Source: Aegilops tauschii subsp. strangulata (taxonomy: Eukaryota; Streptophyta; Magnoliopsida; Poales; Poaceae). Taken from it: a stretch of 64,000 nucleotides of DNA. Positions 46,760-58,446 of this stretch are shown one piece after another; positions within the stretch are counted from its first letter, which is position 1, and each line of letters opens with the position of its first letter. The stretch is from positions 566,720,880 through 566,784,879 of the forward strand of contig NC_053037.3 in NCBI RefSeq assembly GCF_002575655.3, given 5' to 3'. Under the pieces are notes generated by a model that worked only from the letters and a program-made list of their open reading frames with translations, made no database searches and was not told the origin of the DNA. Both the position numbers and the translations under genes were made by a program.

Positions 46760-47130
46760 TGGGATGAACAGTGAGCGTTGCGGGGGGGGTTTGGATGAAC
46801 AGTGAGCGGTGGCGTTGCCTCTGGATGAACAGGACCCCGTGGTGTGGTGGAGGGCTGGATGAACAGTAGACGGTGGAGGGGTGCCCGTGGAGGGGTGGTT
46901 GAACAGTACCCCGTGGTGTGGAGGGCTGGATGAACAGTAGACGGTGGAGGGGTGCCCGTGGAGGGGTGGTTGAACAGGACCCCGTGGTGTGGAGGGCTGG
47001 CTGAACAGTAGACGGTGGAGGGGTGGTTGAACAGTAGCCGGTGGAGTAGCGCGCGGTGGAGGCTGGATGAACAGGAGCCCATGGAGGCTGGAGGAGGTCA
47101 ACGGTAGCCCGTGGAGGCTGGAGGAGGTCG
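46760..47130. repeat. Minisatellite A with GAACAG motif, 71-bp higher-order unit
   Basis: GAACAG recurs at 46766, 46797, 46827, 46861, 46901, 46932, 46972, 47003, 47029 and 47069. From 46861 to 47003 the spacing alternates 40 and 31 bp, giving a 71-bp higher-order unit. GCTGGATGAACAGTAGACGG and its close variant start at 46854, 46925 and 46996, exactly 71 bp apart. Confidence 0.85.
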
Positions 47131-47151
47131 ACGGTGGAGATGAACATTATC

Positions 47152-47690
47152 CCATGGAGTCCCGTTTTGCGGTACGCCACACCCCTCCCGATGAACAGGA
47201 CCCCCGTTTCGACCGTAGGAGGTCCGTTTCGTCCGTTTTGCGGTATGCCACACCCCTCCCGATCAACAGGACCCCCGTTTCGACCGTAGGAGGTCCGTTT
47301 CGTCCGTTTTGCGGTACGCCACACCCCTCCCGATCAACAGGACCCCTGTTTCGACCGTAGGAGGTCCGTTTCGTCCGTTTTGCGGTACGCCACACCCCTC
47401 CCGATCAACAGGACCCCCGTTTCGACCGTAGGAGGTCCGTTTCGTCCGTTTTGCGGTACGCCACACCCCTCCCGATCAACAGGACCCCCATTTCGACCGT
47501 AGGAGGTCCATTTCCTCCGTTTTGCGGTACGCCACACCCCTCCCGATCAACATGACCCCCGTTTCGACCGTAGGAGGTCCGTTTCCTACGTTTTGCGGTA
47601 CGCCACACTCCTCCCGATCAACAGGAGCCCCGTTTTGACCGTAGGAGGTCTGTTTCCTCCGTTTTGCGGTACGCCACACACCTTCCCATG
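47152..47690. repeat. Minisatellite B, 71-bp tandem repeat
   Basis: GTTTTGCGGTA occurs at 47164, 47235, 47306, 47377, 47448, 47519, 47590 and 47661, a strict 71-bp period over seven full units with few differences between units. Because 71 is not a multiple of three, the apparent minus-strand protein repeat (WRTAKRTKRTSYGRN) changes frame between units, which argues against coding. Confidence 0.95.
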
Positions 47691-47990
47691 AACACGACGA
47701 ATTCCGTTGCCTCCCCATGAACACGACGACGACGCTATTTCTCCGTTCCGACACAGCCATGTACACGAGCCCTGGCCGTACGTATGCGCGAGTAGGCGTT
47801 CGAGACCCCGCCTGTATGTACACATACGTGGCTGTATTTTCTTTCTTGCACCCTGCCGCTGTACGTACATGTACATGCTACGTGCGCGCCTCTACTACGA
47901 CACGTGCACGCCTCTACATCCACCAGTATATATGTACGTACACGTTCGCGACCAGAATGACAACGCTACTTACACTTCGACCAGGTGGGT
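47691..47990. other. Spacer with ACGT-rich dinucleotide-like DNA
   Basis: No gene is visible. The stretch 47858-47945 is rich in TACGTACATGTACATG-like alternating sequence. Confidence 0.5.
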
Positions 47991-50900
47991 CCCGACTGTC
48001 AGGCACTTCCTTGCCTGCGAAGATGTAGCTGGTGGGTCCCAGCAGTCAGGGGGGCGAATCATTTTTTTTGCCCGGACGCACTTCCTTGCATGTGAAGATG
48101 TAGCTGGTGGGTCCCAGCAGTCAGGGGCAAACGTTTTTTTCGCGAAATACGGTGGCCCGTCCGGTGGGTCCCCGCTGTCAGGTGGAGGAATAATTATTTT
48201 GCATGTAATAAGGAGGCACTTCCTTGCTGCGGCCGCGCCGAGAGCACCAGGGCGGTGGACGACGGCGAGGCCTAGGAAGGGGACGACGGGGAGCCGGGGA
48301 AGACGCGGCAGTGGAAGCCTGCGCGGAGAGGAGTACGAGGGTTCATTGGTTCGGCTGCGGTGTGAGGCTGCCGACGCCGCAGGGCCTGGCCAGCGGTGGG
48401 AATAGTAGGGGGCGGTGAGGCCTCCGCGGCAGCACAGCCGGCCACGGGAGGCAGGAGCATGCGGCACGACCGGCGCTGCTTTGGGCGGCTGGAGCAAGAA
48501 GACCAGAGGTTGAGGAAGCACTACGGCCGTTGGATGGACATCGTACGGTCACTGGGCTAGAATCGTTCATATTGACTAAAGTTGACAAAGGCCCCCGTCC
48601 CAGTCAACTTAGTAGGCCCACAAGTCAGCCTCCCACAATGGTGGGTCCCAGCTAGCAGGGGGAGTATTCATTTTTTTGTGCGTAATAAGGAGGCACTTCC
48701 TTGCGTGCGAAGATATACCTGGTGGGTCCGAGCTGTCAGCGGTGGTAACTTTTTTTCACGAAATACAGAGGCCCTTTCGGTGGGACCCTGATGTCAGGTG
48801 GAGGAATCATTATTTTGCGCGTAATAAGGAGGCATTTCCTTGCGTGCGGCCGTGGATCCAGCTGTCGGCCTCTCCACCTACAGTCCACTTCAGGTGCATG
48901 TCGGTCGTTGACCATGTTGACCAGGCCGCGCCGAGAGCACCAGGGCGGTGGACGACGGCGAGGCCTAGGAAGGGCAAGACACGGAGGCAGGGAAGACTCG
49001 GCAGTTGTTTCCCACGCGGAGGGGAGTACGACTGTACGAGGGTTTACTGGTTCATCTGCCGTCGCCGGAGAATAACAGCAGGTGTGAGTGAGTAGAGCGA
49101 TGTCTAGGCCAGCGATGGGAGTACGGTGGGGCGGTGAGGCCTGCGCGGCAGCAGAGCCGGCCGCGGGGTGGAGGGAGCAGGCAGTCCCGTCGGCGCTTGT
49201 TTGAGGGGCTGGAGCAGGAAGAGCAGAGATTGAAGAAGCACGACGGCCGTTGGATGGCCATCCAACAGTCACTGCTTGTGCGTCAACCATTTTTTTAGGA
49301 AAGCCTCAATTTTGTGGAAAACAGCATACAGCCCATCTGCCATTATTTCTAATAATTTACAGCCCATTTGCTAAATATTAAGGTTTTTTTTGGAGCCCAT
49401 ATTCTTTTTGTTAGCATTACAGCCCATATTGTGGCCACGGTTAAAAAATTATACGAAATTTTGCATATTTCGGTGCGGTCCGAACTGTTTGTAATCCCGA
49501 AATTTCGACTCACATTCAAACTGATTTTAAAAATAAATGTATATCAATATAAAATCCAACAAATTCTCCACGCATAAAAATTAATGTAATTTAAAATCTC
49601 GAAATGAAAAAGAAGATATTTGAAACTAATTGCCGGTTTGATGTGTTTCAAAAATGTACAGCCCATTTCTCATTACTGATGGGCCATTTTCTCGGCCAGC
49701 CGAATGAAAGCTCTCCTCGTCTTGGAAGATTTGCAGCCCAATAGGCCTGACAAAGCGACTTACTTGGCAAATCACAAAAAAACTGGGTTGTGGCCGTGGA
49801 CCCAGCTGTCAGCCTCTCCACGTACAGTACTCTTCCGATGGAAGTCGTTCCTTGACCATGTTGACCAGGCCGCGCGGAGAGCACCACGGCGGTGGACGAC
49901 GGCGAGGCCTAGGAAGGGGACGACGCGGAGCCGGGGAAGACGCGGCAGTGGAAGCCCGCGCAGAGAGGAGTACGAGGGTTCACTGGTTCGGCTGCCGTCG
50001 CCGCAGGGCCTGGCCAGCGGTGGGAATAGTAAGGGACGGTGAGGCCTCCGCGGTAGCACAGCCGGCCACGGGAGGCAGGAGCATGCGGCACGACCGGCGC
50101 TGCTTTGGGCGGCTGGAGCAAGAAGACCTGAGGTTGAAGAAGCACTACGGCCGTTGGATGGACATCGTACGGTCACTGGAGCTAGAATCGTTCATATTGA
50201 CTAAGTTGACAAAGCCCTTCGTCCCCGTCAACTTAGTAGGCCCACAAGTCAGCCTCCCACCAAGGTGGGTCCCAGCTAGCCGGGGGAGTATTCATTTTTT
50301 GTGCGTAATAAGGAGGCACTTCCGGTGGGTCCGAGGTGACAGCGGGGGGAACGTTTTCTTCGTGAAATACGGTGGCCCGTCAGGTGGGTCCCAGCAGTCA
50401 GGGGGCAAAGGTTTTTTCACAAAATACGATGGCCCGTCCAGTGGGTCCCTGCTGTCAGTTGGAGGAATCATTATTTTCCGCGTAATAAGGAGGCACTTAC
50501 TTGCTGCGGCCGTGGACCCAGCTGAGTCTCCCCACGTATAGTATACTTCCGATGGAAGTCGTTCCTTGACCACGCTGACCTCGCCGCGTTCCGTTGCATG
50601 CATGCGTCCATGGGCATGGTGCGTCCCCACTATCAGCCTCTCACGTACAGTCATCTTCCGATGACTCTCGGTTGTTGACCACGTTGACCACACCATGCCG
50701 AGCGCACCCAGACTGGAACGACCCGGAGATGGGGAAGACGGGGCAGTGGAGTCACAGATTGAGAGGAGTGGGAAACTTCACTGGTTCGGGTGCGCGGCAA
50801 CACAGCCGCGGTGCCGCCCACGGGAGACAGGAGCAAGAACAGAGGTTGAAGAAGGAGCACGGCTGTTGGATTAACATCCAACGGTCCACATGCTAGAATC

Positions 50901-51120
50901 ATTTGTTGATTAAGTTGACAAAGCCGTGCGTACACATCCGCTTAGTAGGCCTACAAGTCAGTCACCAAATCTGACGGGTCCGAGCTGTCAACAGTATGAA
51001 TAATTTTTTTCGCAAAACAAGGAGGCACTTCCTTCCGTGCGAAGATACAGCCGGTGGGTCCCAGCTGTCAGGTGGAGAAATAAATTTTTTCGCAAAACAA
51101 GGAGCTCCCTCCTGTAGCTG
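47990..51120. repeat. Subterminal modules with GTGGGTCCCAGCTGTCAGG motifs
   Basis: More than ten copies of a motif close to GTGGGTCCCAGCTGTCAGG occur, usually followed by GGAGGAATCATTATTTT, CGCGTAATAAGGAGGCACTT or TTTTTTCGCGAAATAC. A longer module (starting near GCGCCGAGAGCACCAGGGCG and running to GGCCGTTGGATGGACATC) is present near 48232-48545, 48930-49270 and 49870-50170, with a weaker version near 50690-50890. The stretch 49290-49790 is AT-rich and repeats CAGCCCAT (near 49328, 49360, 49412, 49660, 49735). ORF-like frames inside the modules are not supported as genes. Confidence 0.8.
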
Positions 51121-51146
51121 GTTCGAATCCAAACCTAGACTATGAC

Positions 51147-51156
51147 TATATATGGT
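51147..51156 (+). promoter_or_regulatory. Possible TATA box of the GRF zinc-finger gene
   Basis: CTATATATGG starts 31 bp before the first in-frame ATG at 51177. With this spacing transcription would begin close to that ATG, so translation more likely starts at the ATG at 51258. Confidence 0.45.
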
Positions 51157-51176
51157 GCTATGCTACTCTGCAAGTA

Positions 51177-51939
51177 ATGAAACTGACATATCCAACGTTC
51201 GCTTCTCCTCTTCTCTACTTACTCTGCCTAGCATCAGAAGCTCTGGCCGCAGCAACCATGTCCGCTGGTTGCTCGCCCACCTGCTCTTCAGCAGGCAACA
51301 ACCAGATATGCGCCAAGTCGCCACCCGTACCATCGCCTGTGGGTCTCATCACACCCTCGCCGGCATGCGCACCGCAGCCGATTGCTCATCGCAACCGGCT
51401 GCCGTTGGTGTGGTGCCACTACTGCAAATCACGCCGAGTCATCCGCCGCGTCTCAACCACAATCCGCAACCCTGGCCGAGTCTTCTACAAATGCCCGAAT
51501 CATGGGGTAATAATATGTTTAAGTGCTGTTCTGCTGCTTTCAGTTGCTGATTTATTTTAATAGTTTGGTTGATGATCCTCCAATTTGATTCGTGCAGAAA
51601 AGGGAAGATTCGTGTGATTTGTATTTCTTGGAAGTTGCTGATGTGGGGGAATGCAACTACGCTGATTATTTGGTTAGCCGAGGAATCCCAATACCAGCAG
51701 GTTGGGGTGTTGGACAAGTAACTGAAGGAACGGCAGAAGAGGAAGATGCAGAGCAGAAGGTTAAAGATGCAGTTCCTCTGATCATGGCCAAGCAACAGCT
51801 GCTGAACGGCCTTGACAGCAATGAGGAGATGAAAGAGCTTGTGAAGATAATGGGGAAAATCGATGTGCTCTATAGGATGGTTGTCTCTTTATTTGCAGTG
51901 TATGTAGCACTCGTGATGTATTCAGTGGCTACGACATGA
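51177..51939 (+). CDS. GRF zinc-finger protein with C-terminal membrane-like segment, two exons
   Basis: Exon 1 (51177-51506) and exon 2 (51598-51939) join through a 91-bp intron with donor GTAATA and acceptor TTCGTGCAG. The product is 223 aa from the first ATG, or 196 aa from the ATG at 51258, which has A at -3 and is the better start. A GRF-type zinc finger covers WCHYCKSRRVIRR to NPGRVFYKC; the defining GRxF and four metal ligands (C, C, C and the C in EDSCDLYF of exon 2) can be seen. A middle acidic region follows, then a 20-residue hydrophobic segment near the end (MVVSLFAVYVALVMYS). Proteins with a GRF finger and such a C-terminus are frequent near grass CACTA transposases. The frame is open throughout, unlike the neighbouring transposase. 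Function is unknown; GRF fingers in other proteins bind nucleic acid. Confidence 0.75.
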
Positions 51940-52414
51940 GCATTTTGCTGAAACTAGTAATGAATGAAACCTGTGTAGCAGGTTGGGCGTAGTGTTGTGA
52001 ACATCTAATGATTTCTATTAACGGTAATCAGGGGGTATCCCCTTTTGCTCATATAAATAAATAAATACCAGAGGCCCTGTCGGGTCAGCTTTGTGCTCAT
52101 TCGAAGACGTCGAGTAAATTGAGTCCAACAGCAAACTATGTCATCAAATTCAAGTTTCACAGCCAAATATGAGTACAACTAAACAACAATGTCATCATGT
52201 TTTAGTTGTCACACAATCACCAAACACAAATTAGCATACATAACAAGTGATGTTCTCACAGCAAAATACTAAACAACATGATCATCAGGTTTCAGTTGCC
52301 ATAGCAAACACAATTTCACATAGTAGATAAAAAAACGTCTTCTGACAGGCAAATACGACAAAAGCAATGTAATCATCATCCGCAGCAGCAGCGTCAACAT
52401 CTTCGCCATGTGTA
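51940..52414. other. Intergenic region between convergent CACTA genes
   Basis: This is the shared 3' region of the plus-strand GRF gene and the minus-strand transposase. It is AT-rich, with AATAAATAAATA near 52058 and repeated phrases such as CACAGCAAAATAC and CAAACACAA. No gene is visible. Confidence 0.5.
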
Positions 52415-55400
52415 TCAAACTGAATCGTAATTCCCCACGGTGTCATCTTCTTCTTCGTCCTCAACGTCCTCGAATGTTGGCTTCTTCTTGATCAACTCTT
52501 GTATGTCCACAGCACGACAGGCAATCTTTTCGCCGGCGTCATTGACGTGATGGTTCTCAAAGATATTAGGAACATCTGTGTTATCTTGTACATCAGGAGC
52601 AGTGTAAGCATCATCTTGTTGTGCAACTTCATTAAACGAATTCCTCTGCTCAGACCTTTGCAATACTCTCCAGCCATCGCTACGTGCCAATGTGTCTTCC
52701 AAGAAAAATATATGTGTTGCTTGATTTGCCAAAATAAAAGGCTCGTTGGTCTCGTACGCCGCCTTGACATTGATGGATTTGAAATAATCATCAGCTCTGG
52801 GTTTTGCGATCCTAGAAAACAGGTTATACCAACAATAGCACAACAGAACCACACACCGATGATCCTCGAAACTGGAGATATACTGCAACTGAACAATGTC
52901 TCTTTGTCATACGTATCCGTGCTCATGATGGCACTGTTTTGTGTCTTCCTGCCTTCGTCTCGTGCAAGGGTGTTGTAGCGCACATCTCCAACAACGCAAG
53001 ATTCATAATGTCTTACCCGAGTATCAGGACCCATTGCTAGTGAGTAAAGGGCATCATCAACTGCCTGCCCATCCTCCCGCATCTTCTTAACCTATGGTTA
53101 GAAAATAGACAAGCTGATCATCTTATGTACTCAATATATTAAAAAAACTGACAGTGCACTTCAAAAGCTTACATGGTTCTTGAACCATTTCGCAAATCCT
53201 GCCATAACCAGTTTGTCAATGTTTCTTGGATTTTGCGGCGGTAACTCCTCTTTGTAGATGTTGCACAACATAGTGATCACGTCAAACATCTAAATATATA
53301 AGAATGTGCTGCAAGTTTAATAGATTATGATGTATAAGCTGCAGTACTGCACTTACTTGATATAAGGTAGTATCTCAGGATAGTTATTCAACACATACCA
53401 AACCATTTTGTCCAAATCTTAAGGTTTGTCCTCTTGTCGACTCTTCCCTGTAACTCGAACAGAATAATCGAAAACATTGAGCCCGGGATTGTCTTCACCC
53501 ACCTCTTTGCTAAGCTGATCAGCTGTTTCAATGTATTTTGAGCAGAATATCAACGCTTCTGTAGCAATGTAGGCCTCTGCAATGGAACCCGTGGGTCTAG
53601 CTCTGTTCCTAACATAGCCCTTGAAAGTGCCTAGCCGCCTTTCAATAGGGTACATCCAGCCATACTGTACTGGACCTCTAAATAGTGCCTCATCAGCTAG
53701 ATGAACAGCCAAATGCACCATCACATCAAAGAAGGCTGGAGGATATATCTTCTCAAGGTCGCATAGGATAGTTGGTATCTTGTCTCTAAGACGCTCCAAA
53801 GCATCTATCCTGATATTCCTACTGCAGAGTTCCATGAAGAATTGTCCCAACTCTGCAACTGCTCTGTATAAGTCAGGGCGGCCCAATCCTCTAAGGATAA
53901 CAGGTAAAACCCTTTGAAGTAGGACGTGGCAGTCATGAGTTTTCAACCCTTGTACCTTGTTTCCATCTGCACTGAGTCTCCTTTCAGGGTTGGAAGCAAA
54001 TCCATGTGGGAATCTCACACGTGACAGGACCTCGCAGAATTCTTTTCTTTTTACCTTGTGCAAGACGTACACAGCTGGTGCCATATCCCGTGGTTTACCT
54101 TCATCTTGCACCTGCAAATCCTTTCTGATACCCAGGTGTGTCAAATCAATCCTAGATTTTAAGGTATCTTTCGTCTTGCCTTCAATATTAAGAAGTGTGC
54201 CGATAATGCTGTCACATATATTTTTCTCGATGTGCACCACATTAAGATTATGCCGTAGATCCAAATCTTTCCAATACTCCAAGTCCCACAAAGTCTCTCT
54301 TCTACCCTGCCACGCTTCCGCTTCCCGCTACCATTACCAGGATGGTTTTCTGGTGTAATATGCCTGACCTTCTCTAATTCCACTTGCAACTCATCGGCGG
54401 TGATCCTCTTTGGCGCATCACGGTTTTCATGCTTTGCATTGAACACATGTCTTCGGTATTTTCTAGGATGCGGCTTGTCCTTGGCAAGGAAACGGTGGTG
54501 TCCAATGTAACAGATCTTGCTAAGTATTGCGTATGACAGCGGATTCCTGTCACAGCGAACACATGCATTGTAACCATGTGTCGTTCGCCCTGACATAGTG
54601 CCCAAAGCCGGATAATCATAGATGCACCAAATTATAACAGCACGCAGAAAGAAATCAGCTGGTGTGCTGCTATATAGGTCTCGAGTGAGAACACCCTTCC
54701 ATAGCTGTTGAAGTTCCTCCACAAGAGGCTCCATGAACAAATCAAAATCCTTTCCAGGACTTTTTGGACCTGGGATGAGCAAGGCCATCATGTAGTTTGA
54801 TTCTTTGGTGCAGACATTTGGAGGCATGTTGTAAGGGATAACAAGCACTGGCCACATGCTATATGTGGCGCTCTGGTGGCCAAATGGGCTAAATCCATCT
54901 GAAGCTAAGCCAAGTCTAATGTGTCTCGAGTCAGCAGAAAACTCTTTGTGTTTATCATTGAAGCTTTTTCACTCACTACCATGAGATGGATGGCTCATTA
55001 CATTCTGATCTCTGTACTCCTGGTTCCTAGAATGCCACAGTACATCCTCTCTTGTTTCATCATCATGAAACAACGTCTGCAATCTTGGTATAATTGGAAA
55101 ATGTCTCAGAACATTACGAGGAATCCTCTTCACAGCATCACCATCTTTCCATCTTGATGATTTGCATTTCGGGCATTCACTTAAGTTGACATAATCCTTC
55201 CGGAACAGAACACAATTATTCTTACAAACATGGATCATATCATATCCAATTCCAACTGCACGAAGGAAATTCTTCATTTTACTGTAGGTGTGTGGCAGCT
55301 CAGACGCATCTCGGAAAGATTCGTGGAAAGCAGCCAACATCTCATCGAATGATTTGTTGGTCATCCGCTCAGATGTCTTCACCTGAAGAAAGGTGACCAT

Positions 55401-55883
55401 AGCTGAGAATACTGACAGCTTATTTCCTGGGGTGACAGCAACGTTGCATTGTTCCAACATGCGGGCCCATCGTTTTTCTTGTGCAGGTGAAAGTTCACGG
55501 AATGCGCGAGCATTTCGTAGCATTGTTTCAATGTTGGTCAAACTAACTGGCTCCGCCACCACCACCTCCTCCTCCGCTTCCACCTGAGCATCAGGCAGAT
55601 CAAGATGGTGATCTGCTGCTTCCACGTAGTCAATAACATTGACGTTCACAGCTTCACCATGATGAACCCACCTAGTATATGTGACCGACATCCCATACAA
55701 GTGTAGATGATTTTGCACAGTTGACTGGGGTCTTGTAACTGAATTCATACAACTGCTACACGGGCAGAGCACATCTGATTTCGGACCACCGTACTTAGCT
55801 CTGATAAAGTTCATGAAGTTTTCAACCCCCTCGACATATGCAGCGGAGAATCTTCGAGCAAAAGTTATCCAAGTCCTGTCCAT
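52415..55883 (-). pseudogene. TNP2-like transposase of the second CACTA element, decayed
   Basis: The start is MDRTWITFARRF at 55883. A transposase-associated zinc-binding segment (CPCSSC ... HLHLYGM) follows, then a Tnp2 core with VCKNNCVLFRKDY, CPKCKSSRW, LASDGFSPFG, WPVLVIPYNMPP, YPALGTMSGRTTHGYNAC, VVHIEKNICDSIIGTLLNI and THDCHVLLQRVLP, a DUF4218-like segment (PPAFFDVMVHLAVHL), and a DUF4216-like end (52900-52415). Introns are indicated at 53356-53290 and 53172-53092 by GT/AG borders. Damage: an in-frame TGA at 54969-54971 where Trp is expected, a frameshift near 54300, an in-frame TAA at 53419-53421, and a frameshift near 52905. It is probably inactive. Confidence 0.85.
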
Positions 55884-56410
55884 CTGTTAGACATACAAAT
55901 TAGTTCTTCTACTAGATATTACAGGAAAAACATATATGCTTTTTTATGAAGTCCAGAAAAAATACCTAGGTCGATGTCTACAGCTATGGCAAGATATTTG
56001 GACGAGCAGATCTAAGTAACGAAATATATGTAAAGCTAATTCAGCAAACAGATTTGAGTGCCAAATTATGGCAGGCTGTTTCAGCAGTCAATGAGGCCGA
56101 GCACACGGCCATCGAACTATCGAAGGCCATCGCAGCAACAGAGATCGGGTATAAAACGGTCAAGAGCTATTTCACCTAACAGATTGGCTACTAGACCATG
56201 GCAATCTACGTCACAATAAATATATGGCAGGATATTTTAGCAACTAATCGGCCTTGGCATGCCATCTCAGCTAAGCAGATTGAGTGCAGAACAGGGCAAG
56301 GAAGCTTCTTAAGCAGAGCATATTGACAGCAAACTACTTCGGCAAACAGTGAGATTAACAACGTCTATCAGCTAACATTCAGCGCTAGACCAACATGAAC
56401 GGGGCCTCAG
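55884..56410. repeat. Diverged repeats upstream of the transposase
   Basis: A loose repeat around CAGCAAACAGATTGAGTGC occurs near 56040, 56175, 56270 and 56340. It is non-coding and presumably part of the transposase 5' region. Confidence 0.5.
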
Positions 56411-57240
56411 TCTAGAATGCGCGTACCGTGGGAGAAGCTGACCGTCGTGCGTCTCCACACGAACGTCGCCAGCGGTGGCGGTGCTGAGCGCCATGCGCCT
56501 CCACAAGAACGTAGCCAGAGGTGGCCGCACGGCTAGAGGACGGCAGTCTACAAGAGCGTACTGTGGGAGCAAGAGGATCGCCGAACCGCGGCGCCGACGT
56601 ATCGGCGCGGTGGGGAGGGCGGCTTTGGCGGAGCGAATGGAGTGGAGGGGGACAGGGGAGGAGGGGGGTTTGGGGATTATTATTGGCTAGTTGGCCGAAG
56701 GGCGGTTGAACCGGATTTGGGCGGAATTTTTGGGTGTGGGGGGGGGAGGATTTTCGCGCGGTGGGCGGGGGGAGTTTGGCGCATGGTCAGTTTCTCCAAG
56801 TGCAGTCCCACGTGTCAGTGAAGAGGCAAGCCGAAGCGCGTTCCGTTTGCGTGAGCCGTGTGCAGGACCGAACGTGTGTGGGGTGCAATGCGACCGCGAC
56901 AGGAGTGCTGTGAGTGTACCGCCTTTTTTCCTTTTAAACTAGGTGCTTCGCCCCCTCAAAAAAAATTTGTTGCTTCGCGCGATCCATCGATACTACTACT
57001 AGTAATCCGGCAATCCCGACTAAAACGGCGCGGCCGGGTCTTTTCCCGCGCGATATGCTGGGAGGTTGGCTTAGTTGAGTTTTTTAGGACGAGTAATGCT
57101 ACACCTACGTAATCCTAGTTACGTAATTAACGTAATGTGAAAATTCATATACACCGGCCGAGATTAATGCAAACACGGCAGATTTTCATTACATTTCGAA
57201 CTTTTATAGGACAGAAAAATAAAAGAAACCCAACCCTAAA
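56411..57240. other. GC-rich leader and subterminal-like DNA of CACTA 2
   Basis: No gene is recognised. Near 56800-56930 a segment with CAGTCCCACGTGTCAGTG and GTGCAATGCGACCGCGACAG begins a motif set that recurs at 59758-59860, 61140-61290 and 62580-62620. Another shared phrase, CGATCCATCGATAC, is at 56980 and 63005. Confidence 0.55.
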
Positions 57241-58068
57241 CCTATTCTACGGCGGCGACCGACGTCCTCCATCTGCGATCTCTATGTACGGGGGCGGGGT
57301 TCAAGACCCGTGAAGTGAAGGTGCGGTCTCCAGCGAGGAAGAGTAGAACACAGGATACGGACCGGCCAGTTGGCACACCATGCCCTGCCGCCTCCCATGC
57401 CCTACTCATCCTCGGAGGAGTCCCCGACCTCGGTGGTGCCGGACGTTGGACGGCGGCAAGTAGGACGCGTGGCTGACGGTGCTCCCATCGTCGGCCGCCA
57501 GCGTGGCCACCGCTTGTGCGGTCGCGTCCGCGTCTGGCTACGCCGCTATTGCGTCGCGAGAGGCGACTTGAGCGAGGGCGGCCACCTCGAGCTTCATCCC
57601 CGAAGACAAGCTCTCCCGCAGAGCGTTCGCACTTGCGGTGATGGCGGATGTGGTGCCAGGTAGGAGGACGATGCGCTATGGTGTGGAGGTTAGCTGGGCG
57701 TTGCCGCTTTAAGTAGCGCATTCCGGTGAGGCCAAGCATCCGGGTGCGTCATTAAGTCGCCGGAGTTGGTTCCTCGGGCACCGAGCGTCTTAACGACGAC
57801 ATACGAATGGACGGCATGAATGTGGGCAGCTGGCGCCGGCTGGGAACACACCGCACGACGGCGCGAGGGACGAGGGTTTTTGTGTGCCAGGGTAGTCAGC
57901 TGCAGTCGTGGCAACGTTGGAGATGCCCTTTGCTCACATGCGACCCCCGCATGTCATTGAAAAAGCAAGACGACCCGGCATGGTCTCAGGTCCAGAGGGT
58001 GCAGTTGGCCGCGCTACACCACTCCGCGGACGCGTCGTGGCGCCCCGTGCATCCTCGACGAGCCGGGT
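57241..58068. other. GC-rich stretch without recognised gene
   Basis: Open frames of 60-165 codons exist on both strands but none resembles a known protein, and none has a convincing start context. It could be a captured gene fragment, which only a database search can decide. Confidence 0.35.
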
Positions 58069-58073
58069 GTTGG

Positions 58074-58441
58074 GGTGTGTTTGGATTGTGGCCAAAGTGC
58101 ACCTTACCAAAATTTTGGTCATGACCCAAAGATTGGTCTTTGTTTGGATGGTTGCCATTTTTTGGCATGCCAATGAACTCTAGCCAACTCTAGTTCATTT
58201 TTCTTGCCAATGTCGGCCAAATCATGGGCAACCAATACCTCAACCAAAATTTTGGTCATGACCCAAAGATTGGTCTTTGTTTGGATGGTTGTCGTTTCTT
58301 TGGCATGCCAATGAACTCTAGCCAACTCCAGTTCATTTTTCTTGCCAATGTCGGCCAAATCATGGGCAACCAATACCTCAACCAAAATTTTGGCTACCCA
58401 ATGCTTTGATGGGGCAACCTTGGGCACAAACCAAACATACC
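58074..58441. mobile_element. MITE-like element with internal tandem duplication, 368 bp
   Basis: The ends GGTGTGTTTGGATTGTGGCC and (reverse complement) GGTATGTTTGGTTTGTGCCC are inverted repeats of the Harbinger/hAT-like G-TTTGG type. GTTGG flanks both sides (58069-58073 and 58442-58446). A unit of about 137 bp beginning CCAAAATTTTGG is present at 58107 and 58244 and starts again at 58382. The 5-bp duplication does not fit the 3-bp Harbinger or 8-bp hAT rule, so the superfamily is open. Confidence 0.7.
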
Positions 58442-58446
58442 GTTGG

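Noticed and set aside
46440..47324. A 294-codon minus-strand frame over the minisatellites
   Set aside because: The 71-bp unit shifts frame in every repeat; the open frame is an effect of repeat composition.
47152..47690. Regular repeats that could suggest a CRISPR array
   Set aside because: The units are contiguous 71-bp tandem copies without unique spacers, and the DNA is from a plant.
57242..57739. A 165-codon minus-strand frame in CACTA 2
   Set aside because: No recognisable domain, no splice or promoter signals, and overlapping frames of similar length on the other strand; left as unassigned.
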